Assembly: GCA_040905285.1 (NCBI GenBank)
Contig: JBBDRV010000212.1
Location: 1-18,470, forward strand
Length of the DNA: 18,470 bases
Direction of reading: 5' to 3'
Origin: JBBDRV01 sp040905285
GTDB lineage: Bacteria; Bacteroidota; Rhodothermia; Balneolales; Balneolaceae
In this document: piece after piece, positions 7,156 to 14,658 of the stretch
Position numbering within the stretch: the first letter of the stretch is position 1
Layout: every line of letters begins with the position of its first letter
Made by a program: the position numbers and the translations under genes
Notes under the pieces: model-generated
Told to the model about the DNA's origin: nothing
Databases searched by the model: none
The model's input: the letters and a program-made list of their open reading frames with translations, nothing else

Positions 7156-9161
7156 AAAGCGCCCCTCCGATCTATGAACCATTCCTCATGGCTTAAAAAG
7201 ACCCAGCGGTCATACAGCCTGCGAAGTGAACGGTAATTTTCCGGGGCAAATTCCCTCCGGCTGATGTCAGCCATGAACGTATAGAAAAGGGTTCTTCCTG
7301 AGGATTCGTATTCCTCCTGAAGTCTGGCGCCATCTGATGTGGTGGCATGATCCATCCGGGATTTTTCCAGTTCATATCCCTCGGGAAGGGTGATTTTATA
7401 CCGGACATGCAGAAATTCCGGGGCATCCAGTATAACAGCCGATGTCCTTTCTTCCTTTTCGAACGGATTCTCCTGAAGAGTGCCGATGATCATCGGCCTG
7501 AACTGCAGCCCCTCTCTGAAACTGATTGCATAGTCCGGTATGTGAAAATCTGCTGAAAGCACGACGGTGTGGGAACCTCGTCGCTGTTCCCTTATTTCAG
7601 CACGTGTCAGTTCCATGCCCGCATAGGATTCAAAGAATGCTGAACGGATTACCTGACCGGCGCTCTCTTCTGCGGAAAGCCCTTCCCATATCCTGCGTGC
7701 CGGATACCCTCCGGCAATCACCTTTACTGACCCTGTCAGGCCGCACTCCGGCGACAGTTCAGCCTCAAAATCCACATCCAAATCAAAATAACTGTGTTCA
7801 GGCTGTATCCGAACCCAGTCGAATGCCTCCCTCTTCAGCACCAGTCCGGCGTGGTTATATGAATCCACAGCAATCAGGCCGGGACGGCTGTGTGAAAAGC
7901 TGGCATCCATCAGCGTCATGTGCCCGTCATTTTCCGTCGCCACAAGCATCTGGTTAAACTGGTAGAGAGAAGGGAACTCCCGGTTGATCCGGCCAAAATC
8001 CCGACCGGAAAGGTAAACAGGGTACGCTGCTATCCCGGCGCCGTCAAGCATGGCCATTAACACCAGGTTGACGGCAGCCTGGTCTGACGGTTCACCGTTC
8101 AGGACATTTGTCAGGGGCGTTTCATGGAAAGCACGTTTTTCTCCGTTAAACAGCATCGTTTGATTTACATAGCTGAAAATGGTGTCGCGAATCTGTTTCG
8201 CTGTTCCTGCCTCTTCTGCAAGTTCCCTGCCTCTTTCCATAAGGCTGTTCAACTGTCCGGCCTGCCGGAACGGATCATAATCCCGCCGGCGCAGCTGTGC
8301 CACAACAAATTCCCAGCTGTTCTCAAGGGGCTGTCTCGGCTTTCCGAACTCACTGATCTGCAGATGCAGTCGGCCTCTGAGGTCATTCAGTGATGAGATA
8401 TAGGCCGCATTCTCAACGGCGGGTATATCCCGTGCAAACCAGTGTTCAACGGAAACAGGTTCAGGTCGCTTGTATGTAAACACAAGCGGTATTGAGCTGG
8501 TGTCAATTTTTTGCTCATGGTAGTGCACATCGAAATCCAGGTTGGATTCGATCGCATCATATCTCAAATAATCCACATTATGAACCGAAAGATGCGCAAG
8601 CCGTGTCGGGACCTGGTGGGAAAAACTGAAGTCCGGCAATTCATCTATGTAATTCCGGTGAATCGTGTAGCGATACTCAATGACAGAGCCCTGCTGCACA
8701 TCGGGCATGATGAATTCGAGAACACGATACCTTGAGTTGAGTTCGGCAGAATGCATTTCATCCTCGTCAAGAGCTGTAACAGAACCGTCGGGCTGATGTG
8801 TTAAAGCTTCCACTTCAGCTATTTCTTCCAGATTTCCGTCATCATAATACGGTATGCTTATCAATGCAGCTTCGCCTTTCTGAAGCGGATCATCGGAGTA
8901 TACTTTGAGCCGAAAATGGTAGACCAGCTCAACTCCGATCTGGCCGCCCTCCTCATAAAACCGCACATCTGCATTTTTCAGAAGGTAATCATACGGGTAG
9001 TCGTGGGCGGGGGCATAGTCAAAAAGCGAATCCGGAATTTCCCCAAAGACGGCAGGTCCCGGGAAAGTTTCAGACTCATGCACCTGTCCCTGAACCACAG
9101 ATATGGACAACGGCAGGCCAAGCAGAAGATATAAAGTCAGGGTCAGACGCATGGATGCCAT
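7152..9161 (-). CDS. Secreted DUF3857 / transglutaminase-fold protein, catalytic residues lost
   Basis: This 669-residue exported protein begins with a Sec signal peptide (residues 1-25, hydrophobic core LTLYLLLGLPLSISVV, likely cut near VQG-Q). The DUF3857 domain covers roughly 60-240 (VELVYHFRLKVY; SRYRVLEFIMPDVQQGSVIEYRY). A transglutaminase-like domain covers about 300-425, followed by a beta-rich C-terminal region. In active transglutaminase-like proteins the Cys sits in a GxCxD-type motif; here that segment reads GEPSD (356-360). The usual His position reads FNQ (402-404), while the Asp in MDAS (419) remains. The protein is therefore probably non-enzymatic, acting in the periplasm or at the outer membrane. 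Substrate and role are unknown. It lies 14 bp after pyrC and overlaps tsaB by four bases. ATG 9152 (M4) is an alternative start. Confidence 0.85.
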   Translation of the reverse strand: MASMRLTLTLYLLLGLPLSISVVQGQVHESETFPGPAVFGEIPDSLFDYAPAHDYPYDYLLKNADVRFYEEGGQIGVELVYHFRLKVYSDDPLQKGEAALISIPYYDDGNLEEIAEVEALTHQPDGSVTALDEDEMHSAELNSRYRVLEFIMPDVQQGSVIEYRYTIHRNYIDELPDFSFSHQVPTRLAHLSVHNVDYLRYDAIESNLDFDVHYHEQKIDTSSIPLVFTYKRPEPVSVEHWFARDIPAVENAAYISSLNDLRGRLHLQISEFGKPRQPLENSWEFVVAQLRRRDYDPFRQAGQLNSLMERGRELAEEAGTAKQIRDTIFSYVNQTMLFNGEKRAFHETPLTNVLNGEPSDQAAVNLVLMAMLDGAGIAAYPVYLSGRDFGRINREFPSLYQFNQMLVATENDGHMTLMDASFSHSRPGLIAVDSYNHAGLVLKREAFDWVRIQPEHSYFDLDVDFEAELSPECGLTGSVKVIAGGYPARRIWEGLSAEESAGQVIRSAFFESYAGMELTRAEIREQRRGSHTVVLSADFHIPDYAISFREGLQFRPMIIGTLQENPFEKEERTSAVILDAPEFLHVRYKITLPEGYELEKSRMDHATTSDGARLQEEYESSGRTLFYTFMADISRREFAPENYRSLRRLYDRWVFLSHEEWFIDRRGAL
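7162..7168 (-). promoter_or_regulatory. Ribosome binding site deciding the tsaB start
   Basis: On the minus strand, GGAGGGG lies six bases before ATG 7155 and inside the 3' end of the DUF3857 gene. It favours 7155 over the in-frame ATG at 7182. Confidence 0.75.
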
Positions 9162-9175
9162 TCCGGCCTTGATGA

Positions 9176-10477
9176 TCAGCTCTTTAACGTATTCAGCACA
9201 AATTGATTCTTGTTATAGATACCAACCGCCCTGCCTGTCAGAGTGTCACCGAGGTATGGAGAGTTTTTTGACAGGGAACGTACTTCGCTTTTATTGTATC
9301 TCCACTCTTCGTCTGTATTGAAAAACGTCAGGTTGGCTTTTTCCCCGATTTCAACACCGGGGATTTTCAGATTCAGAATGCGGCGCGGCTGCACCACCAG
9401 CTTGTTGATCAGTCTGCCCAGTGACAACACCCCGGGCTTCAGCAGACATTTGACGGATATGCTCCAGGCTGTTTCAAGTCCTGTGATACCATTGGGGGCA
9501 TATATAAACTCCACTTCCTTTTCCTCTATGGCATGCGGCGCATGGTCCGTACAGATTGCATCAATCGTGCCGTCCTCAAGGCCTTTGAGCACTGCATCCA
9601 CATCCTCTCCGGAACGGAGGGGGGGATGCATTTTCGTATTTGTGTCAAAATCCCGTTCGTCCACTTCTTTTTCCGTCAGGTCAAAATGGTGCGGGCAGAC
9701 TTCTGTTGTTACCCGGATCCCGTCTCCCTTCGCACGCCGGACCAATTCAACAGCCCCGGCCGTACTGATATGAGCGACATGCAGATGCCCTCCCGTAAAC
9801 TCCGCAAGCAGCAAATCACGTGCAATCATCACCTCTTCGGCAATTGCAGGGGTGCCGTCAAGGCCCAGTCTGGCGGAAACGGCCCCCTCATGCATATGAC
9901 CGGGCCGGGAAAGGGAAAGGTCCTCTTCATGATTTATAATGGGCACTCCGAGCATTGACGAATACTCCAGTGCGATGCGCATCACCTGGGAGTCATAGAC
10001 CGGGTCACCGTCGTCACTGAATGCGACAGCGCCCCCCTCATTCATATCCCCCATTTCCGTAATGGACATTCCTTTCCTCTCTTTTGTCACACATCCGATC
10101 GGGTGAACTTCTACAGGCAGACCTGCCGATTTCTTCTTTATGTACTCCACGACATCACGGGTATGTATCGGCGGTGTCGTGTTGGGCATGCAGGCCACTT
10201 CGGTGAATCCCCCGAAAGCCGCCGCCTCACAGCCTGTTTTGATCGTCTCCTTGTGCTCCTGTCCGGGTTCCCTTAAATGGACATGCATATCCATCCAGCC
10301 GCCGCTTACATAAGATCCCGTCCCGTCAAACACCTCTTCAGCCCCGGAGGCTTCCAGATCTTTTTTTATTTCAACGATCATGCCGTCCCTGATGCGAATA
10401 TCCGTAAAAGTACCTGCTCTGTCCGAATCAGTGACCGGTTTCACATTCTTAATCAGAAAGTCGGGTGTAAGGCTCAT
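9176..10477 (-). CDS. pyrC: Dihydroorotase, class I
   Basis: This 433-residue cytoplasmic amidohydrolase interconverts carbamoyl aspartate and dihydroorotate, the third step of pyrimidine synthesis. The metal-binding set is complete: DMHVHLR (H65, H67), DDGDPV (D155/D156, the bridging Asp typical of class I in place of carboxylated Lys), NHEED (H183), AHIST (H236) and CTDHAPH (D311). The substrate-contact segment MPNT is at 97-100. Length suits class I enzymes. Some class I proteins are inactive partners of aspartate carbamoyltransferase, but with all ligands present this one should be active. ATG 10477 is the start, with a TATATTTG -7-like box 26 bases upstream. It is the first gene of the minus-strand run and diverges from xseA. 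Confidence 0.96.
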   Translation of the reverse strand: MSLTPDFLIKNVKPVTDSDRAGTFTDIRIRDGMIVEIKKDLEASGAEEVFDGTGSYVSGGWMDMHVHLREPGQEHKETIKTGCEAAAFGGFTEVACMPNTTPPIHTRDVVEYIKKKSAGLPVEVHPIGCVTKERKGMSITEMGDMNEGGAVAFSDDGDPVYDSQVMRIALEYSSMLGVPIINHEEDLSLSRPGHMHEGAVSARLGLDGTPAIAEEVMIARDLLLAEFTGGHLHVAHISTAGAVELVRRAKGDGIRVTTEVCPHHFDLTEKEVDERDFDTNTKMHPPLRSGEDVDAVLKGLEDGTIDAICTDHAPHAIEEKEVEFIYAPNGITGLETAWSISVKCLLKPGVLSLGRLINKLVVQPRRILNLKIPGVEIGEKANLTFFNTDEEWRYNKSEVRSLSKNSPYLGDTLTGRAVGIYNKNQFVLNTLKS

Positions 10478-10502
10478 ATATAATCAGGGATTGGTTTTGG
10501 CT

Positions 10503-10510
10503 CAAATATA
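10503..10510 (-). promoter_or_regulatory. Putative pyrC promoter -7 box (TATATTTG)
   Basis: On the minus strand TATATTTG matches the TAnnTTTG -7 consensus of Bacteroidota-type sigma factors, 25 bases before the pyrC ATG. A TTTG lies upstream, but only 14 bases away, shorter than the usual 19-21, so the -33 element is uncertain. The imperfect palindrome GGTTGATTAACC (10511-10522) abuts it and could be an operator. The rest of the 239-bp divergent gap (10478-10716) shows no gene or RNA that I recognise. Confidence 0.4.
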
Positions 10511-10603
10511 GGTTGATTAACCATCAAATTCGATAGACCTTTACACTCCGGCGGTCTGCACAGCATCCTGCACTGAAGGCGGCGCGGTACAGCTCACGTA
10601 AAA

Positions 10604-10631
10604 TGAACAGTGCTCGATGAACAGCGATCGG
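10604..10631. repeat. Tandem pair of 14-bp imperfect direct repeats
   Basis: TGAACAGTGCTCGA (10604-10617) is followed directly by TGAACAGCGATCGG (10618-10631); 11 of 14 positions match. The pair lies 86 bp upstream of xseA in the pyrC-xseA divergent gap. It may be a regulator site or chance. Confidence 0.4.
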
Positions 10632-10716
10632 AATAAACGTCGGCACAGGATCGCCCGGACGGAACATACTGTGTTTTTACAACCGCTATAACATTCTACA
10701 GCATAATACAAAACCC

Positions 10717-12012
10717 ATGCCTGACCAAGTCTCTCTCCGGTTCGACGTCCCCACTGTTTCAGAATTGACCCTAAAAATAAAACAGGTACTCGAATTAGAT
10801 TTCACAGACGTTCTGGTAGAGGGTGAGCTGAGTAATGTAAAGCGAAGCCGTAACGGACATACCTATTTTACAGTCAAGGACAACGATGCACAACTACCGT
10901 GTGTCCTGTGGAAAAACACTGCAGAGCGGCTTGAGCTGACACTCGCAGACGGCCGGCAGGTGGTGTTGGGTGGAAGCATCCAGGTATATCCCCCGCACGG
11001 CAGATACCAGATGATTGTCAGTCTGGTCGAGCAGGCGGGTACGGGTAAACTGCAGCAGGCATTTGAAAGGCTGAAAAAGAAACTGCTGGATGAGGGGCTT
11101 TTTGATAATTCACACAAAAAGCCCCTGCCGGATTTCCCTGAAAGAATTGGTGTGATCACCTCTTCTTCCGGAGCGGCTTTTCAGGACATCGTCTCCACCC
11201 TGAAGCGGCGATGGCCGCTGGTAACGGTTTCCCTGTGCCATGCCAGTGTGCAGGGGTTACAGGCAGCACCGGAGCTGGTCAAGGGGATACGCCATTTCTG
11301 TGATACCGGGGATGTCGATCTTCTGATCATCGGCCGGGGCGGCGGGTCTCTCGAGGACTTGTGGCCTTTCAATGAGGAATCGGTAGCCAGAACTATTTTT
11401 GAGTGCCCCATACCTGTTATCAGTGCCGTAGGCCATGAAGTGGATTTTTCCATCAGTGATTTTGTAGCGGACGTGCGAGCGGCGACCCCCACACAGGCGG
11501 CCAGTCTGGCTACACCCGACATCAACGAAATCCGCTTTTTTACAGAAGACCTGAGGACCCGCCTGTCTGAAAGGCTGGAGGAAAAAATAACCCGAGACCT
11601 GGAGACTGTCCAAAGGCTGGGAACCGCACATGGCCTCCTCGTGGTGAAGGAGCGGCTAAAAAATCGGAAAGAGCAGGTTCAGTTCATGAAAGAAACCATT
11701 CAACACCGGGTTGAACACCGGATCCCCGAAAAAAAAGAGCGGATCAGCCGTCTTGCAAGCCTTGCCGGACAGTTTATGGAAAGGCTAATATCCCGGCAAA
11801 ATGAAAGACTGATCTCCTTGATACACCGCCTCGACAAGGAAGATCCTGACGCCCCGCTTGAAAAAGGATTTGCCCGGGTATGGCAGGGGGGGAAATGGGT
11901 GCGCAGGGCCGACCGGTTTCAGAAAAATAAAAATATGGAACTTGAGTGGAAAGACGGAAAAGCCGGTGGTCAGCTTTTAACGGCAACCACATCGGATTCA
12001 CAGAAAAAATAG
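10717..12012 (+). CDS. xseA: Exodeoxyribonuclease VII large subunit
   Basis: This 431-residue protein is the catalytic subunit of exonuclease VII, which degrades single-stranded DNA from both ends in repair and recombination. The N-terminal OB domain covers about 11-105 (VSELTLKIKQVLE; VEGELSNVKRSRNGHTYFTVKD). The catalytic domain includes PERIGVITSSSGAAFQDI (141-158), GRGGGSLEDLWPFNEE (207-222), AVGHEVDFSISDFVADVRAATPTQAA (positions 237-262) and a long charged coiled-coil region to about 380 that should bind the small subunit. The C-terminal ending GFARVW is typical. No xseB reading frame follows; the small subunit must lie elsewhere. The last 43 bases overlap the end of ndk on the other strand. 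ATG is the start, with no strong Shine-Dalgarno. Confidence 0.96.
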   Translation: MPDQVSLRFDVPTVSELTLKIKQVLELDFTDVLVEGELSNVKRSRNGHTYFTVKDNDAQLPCVLWKNTAERLELTLADGRQVVLGGSIQVYPPHGRYQMIVSLVEQAGTGKLQQAFERLKKKLLDEGLFDNSHKKPLPDFPERIGVITSSSGAAFQDIVSTLKRRWPLVTVSLCHASVQGLQAAPELVKGIRHFCDTGDVDLLIIGRGGGSLEDLWPFNEESVARTIFECPIPVISAVGHEVDFSISDFVADVRAATPTQAASLATPDINEIRFFTEDLRTRLSERLEEKITRDLETVQRLGTAHGLLVVKERLKNRKEQVQFMKETIQHRVEHRIPEKKERISRLASLAGQFMERLISRQNERLISLIHRLDKEDPDAPLEKGFARVWQGGKWVRRADRFQKNKNMELEWKDGKAGGQLLTATTSDSQKK

Positions 12013-12401
12013 GCTGCTTCAAGCTGTCCGTTTTCAACTGAATCGGATCCGTGAATGATATTTTCTCCGAGACTGTCTGCAAAATCTGCACGGATTGTTC
12101 CTTTTTCAGCTTCTTCCGGATTTGTAGCCCCGATCAATGCTCTGAAATCAGCTATGGCATTTTCTTTTTCAAGAATCATCGGTACGCAAGCTCCGCTGCT
12201 CATAAAATCAACAAGGGACTCAAAGAAAGGCCTCTTTTGATGAACTGCATAAAAGCCGCCTGCAGTCTCTTTTGTGAGCCGTGTCATTTTCATCGCAACG
12301 ATCCTGAATCCGGCCTGCTGAATGCGCCGGATCACCTCTCCTGTAAGATTCTTGCGGACACAATCAGGTTTCAGGATCGTCAATGTTCTTTCAATTGCCA
12401 T
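11970..12401 (-). CDS. ndk: Nucleoside diphosphate kinase
   Basis: This 143-residue enzyme transfers phosphate from ATP to NDPs by a phosphohistidine ping-pong mechanism and balances the nucleotide pools. ERTLTILKPD holds the conserved Lys (K11). The active-site His is H117 in NIIHGSD, followed by the conserved SVENG variant of the SDS motif. Length is normal. ATG 12401 is the start. The 3' end runs 43 bases into the end of xseA on the opposite strand, so the last 14 codons of each gene share DNA. The upstream gap of 117 bp is shared with the divergent DUF255 gene. Pathway context fits nucleotide genes nearby (pyrC), although they are not co-transcribed. Confidence 0.97.
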   Translation of the reverse strand: MAIERTLTILKPDCVRKNLTGEVIRRIQQAGFRIVAMKMTRLTKETAGGFYAVHQKRPFFESLVDFMSSGACVPMILEKENAIADFRALIGATNPEEAEKGTIRADFADSLGENIIHGSDSVENGQLEAAYFFCESDVVAVKS

Positions 12402-12406
12402 AATTA

Positions 12407-12436
12407 TTGATATTATACTGCGATTGTTTACTTTTC
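12407..12436 (+). promoter_or_regulatory. Putative promoter of the DUF255 gene
   Basis: TTG at 12407-12409 is followed after exactly 19 bases by TACTTTTC (12429-12436), which matches seven of eight positions of the TTG-N19-TAnnTTTG arrangement used in Bacteroidota-type genomes. The start of transcription would be near 12443, leaving a leader of about 75 bases before ATG 12519. Confidence 0.35.
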
Positions 12437-12518
12437 ATATTCATCAAAGAGTGTGAAGATACGATTTCGATACCCAAATCACGAAAAATCAGGATTGAAA
12501 ATTCAAAGGAGATAAACC

Positions 12519-14588
12519 ATGCCCAATCGTTTGGCAGACGAGAAAAGCCCTTACCTGCTTCAGCATGCCGGGAATCCGGTTAACTGGTTCCCATGGTCAT
12601 CTGAAGCTTTTGACAAGGCCCGAAAAGAAGACAAACCCGTTTTTCTGTCAGTCGGGTATGCCACCTGTCACTGGTGCCATGTCATGGCTCATGAATCATT
12701 TGAAGATTCCGAAGTAGCCGGCCTGCTGAATGAATCTTTTGTCAATATCAAAGTGGACCGGGAGGAGCGGCCGGATATTGACAATACCTATATGACAGTC
12801 TGCCAGATGCTGACCGGCCAGGGCGGCTGGCCGCTGACCGTGATTCTTACCCCGGACAAGCGCCCGTTCTTTGCAGCTACCTATATTCCGAAAGAAACCA
12901 GGTTTAACAGACCCGGAATGAAGGAATTGATACCGCGCATACATACTGCCTGGACAGATGAGCGGCAGAAAGTCCTCGAATCCGCTGAAAAAATCTCGCA
13001 GGGGTTTTCCCGTACCCTGGAGATGGAACCGGGTGACCACCCCGGTCCGGACCTTGTCAGGAAAACCCGGTATGCACTGGATAAGCGGTTCGATCCGGAG
13101 AACGGGGGCTTTGGAACTCACCCCAAATTCCCTTCGCCCCAGAATCTTCTCTTCCTGATGCAGTACAGTCTCAGCTTCGACGACTCCGCAGCACTCAGAA
13201 TGGCAGACCTGACCCTGGAAAAGATGCGGTTCGGAGGCATTTACGATCACATCGGCTATGGCTTTCATCGTTATTCAACCGACCAGCTGTGGCTGCTCCC
13301 TCATTTTGAAAAAATGCTTTATGACCAGGCACTGCTTATGCTGGCCTTTACGGAAGGCTGGAAACATACCGGCAACCGCCTTTACCGGCAAACCGTCTAC
13401 GAAATGGCAGATTTCGTTCAGGAACAGCTGACGTCGGACGAAGGCGGGTTCTTCTCAGCTGAAGATGCTGACAGTGAAGGTGAAGAAGGTAAATTTTACA
13501 TCTGGGATCTCGATCAGGTCCGTTCCCTTCTCGGCCTGAAAGAAGCAGCCCTTTTTACTGACGTTTATAATATTGAACCGGATGGCAACTTCAAGGATGA
13601 ATCAACAGGCCGCAAAACCGGAAAAAATATTCCTTATCTGAAAAAAAGCCCCCGGGAGCTTGCAGAGGATCGCAATATGGACGAGCCTTCCTTACTTGCG
13701 AAGCTGGATGCCGTACGGAAAAAGCTAAAAAAGGACCGGGAAAAACGTCCGCGGCCTCTTCGGGATGACAAAATACTGACAGACTGGAACGGCCTGATGA
13801 TTGCTGCTTTCGCCCGTGCCGGCGCTGTCTTTGAAGACAGGCAGTTCACCGGGACGGCGGAACGAGCCTGGCAATTTGTATCGGATAATCTGGTTGGTCA
13901 TAACGGCAGACTGTTGCATCGCTACAGACGGGGAGAATCGGCCATCCCCGCGATGGCTGACGACTACGCCTTTTTAATATGGGGGTTGATAGAACTGACC
14001 CAGGCTACCTGTGATGTCGGTTATCTTGAACACGCCCTTGATTTGAATGAGCAGTTTATGAACCTGTGCTGGGATGAAAATGACGGTGGCGTTTTCTTTA
14101 CAGGGAAAGAGGGGGAAGAGCTTCTCGGCAGGCAGAAAGAGATCTACGACGGGGCCATCCCTTCTTCCAATTCTGTTACGGCGATGAATTTACTGAGGCT
14201 GGGACGGCTGACGGGACGGTCAGATATGGAAAAAAGAGCGGAAAAACTGTTTCGCGCATTTATCAGCTTCCTGGAGGAGACGCCCGGCGGATCACCCCAT
14301 ATCATGCAGGCCCTGATGTTCGCGACAAAACCTTCAGCCGAAATAGTCATCAGCGGTCAGGCTGAAGACCCGGTTGTGCAGGAGATGATCCGGACTCTCC
14401 GGCACAATATGAAAATGCCGTTTGTTCTGCTTCTGAAAAATAAAGAAAACAGTCTGAAACTGTCCGAACTGGCTCCATTCACCAGGGATTTTCCGGTTGA
14501 AACCGCCCCTTCCGTATATGTTTGTCACCAGTTCAAATGTGAAGCCCCCGTACAATCAGTTTCCGCCCTGAAAGAGATGCTTGGGTAG
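12519..14588 (+). CDS. DUF255 thioredoxin-domain protein (YyaL/SPATA20-like)
   Basis: This 689-residue cytoplasmic protein has an N-terminal DUF255 thioredoxin-like domain (about 1-165). Its signature runs SPYLLQHAGNPVNWFPW, then the redox-type motif C50-H-W-C53, then DREERPDID and GQGGWPLTVILTPD. A long helical (alpha/alpha)6 barrel-like region resembling glycoside hydrolases and sugar epimerases fills about 170-620, with FEKMLYDQA, FFSAEDADSEGEEGKFYIWD, DDKILTDWNGLMIAA and IYDGAIPSSNSV as landmarks. No signal peptide is present. The biochemical role of the family is not established. AAAGGAG lies seven bases before ATG, a strong Shine-Dalgarno. The gene stands alone, converging on the M16 pair. 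Confidence 0.93.
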   Translation: MPNRLADEKSPYLLQHAGNPVNWFPWSSEAFDKARKEDKPVFLSVGYATCHWCHVMAHESFEDSEVAGLLNESFVNIKVDREERPDIDNTYMTVCQMLTGQGGWPLTVILTPDKRPFFAATYIPKETRFNRPGMKELIPRIHTAWTDERQKVLESAEKISQGFSRTLEMEPGDHPGPDLVRKTRYALDKRFDPENGGFGTHPKFPSPQNLLFLMQYSLSFDDSAALRMADLTLEKMRFGGIYDHIGYGFHRYSTDQLWLLPHFEKMLYDQALLMLAFTEGWKHTGNRLYRQTVYEMADFVQEQLTSDEGGFFSAEDADSEGEEGKFYIWDLDQVRSLLGLKEAALFTDVYNIEPDGNFKDESTGRKTGKNIPYLKKSPRELAEDRNMDEPSLLAKLDAVRKKLKKDREKRPRPLRDDKILTDWNGLMIAAFARAGAVFEDRQFTGTAERAWQFVSDNLVGHNGRLLHRYRRGESAIPAMADDYAFLIWGLIELTQATCDVGYLEHALDLNEQFMNLCWDENDGGVFFTGKEGEELLGRQKEIYDGAIPSSNSVTAMNLLRLGRLTGRSDMEKRAEKLFRAFISFLEETPGGSPHIMQALMFATKPSAEIVISGQAEDPVVQEMIRTLRHNMKMPFVLLLKNKENSLKLSELAPFTRDFPVETAPSVYVCHQFKCEAPVQSVSALKEMLG

Positions 14589-14594
14589 TTTCCT

Positions 14595-14654
14595 CCGCTG
14601 CGGCACGGCCGGAAAGAAATGCCTGGATAATGTGCCCCGCTGCGGCGCGGCCGG
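14595..14654. repeat. 18-bp GC-rich direct repeat between convergent genes
   Basis: CCGCTGCGGCACGGCCGG (14595-14612) recurs as CCGCTGCGGCGCGGCCGG (14637-14654), 17 of 18 identical, with starts 42 bp apart. Both lie in the 70-bp gap between the DUF255 stop and the end of the second M16 gene. Each copy could form a short CGGC/GCCG hairpin, but neither is followed by a T-run on either strand, so I do not call a terminator. Confidence 0.7.
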
Positions 14655-14658
14655 TGTT

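Noticed and set aside
7156..7182. Nine-residue upstream extension of TsaB
   Set aside because: The family N-terminus, a strong GGAGGGG and the ATGA junction all support ATG 7155.
7526..7957. Plus-strand frame opposite the DUF3857 gene, 143 codons
   Set aside because: The composition is rich in Pro, Arg, Ser and Cys, as expected for an antisense shadow, and the minus-strand gene fully explains the region.
12013..12100. Possible xseB downstream of xseA
   Set aside because: No plus-strand frame here resembles the exonuclease VII small subunit; the DNA codes for ndk on the other strand.
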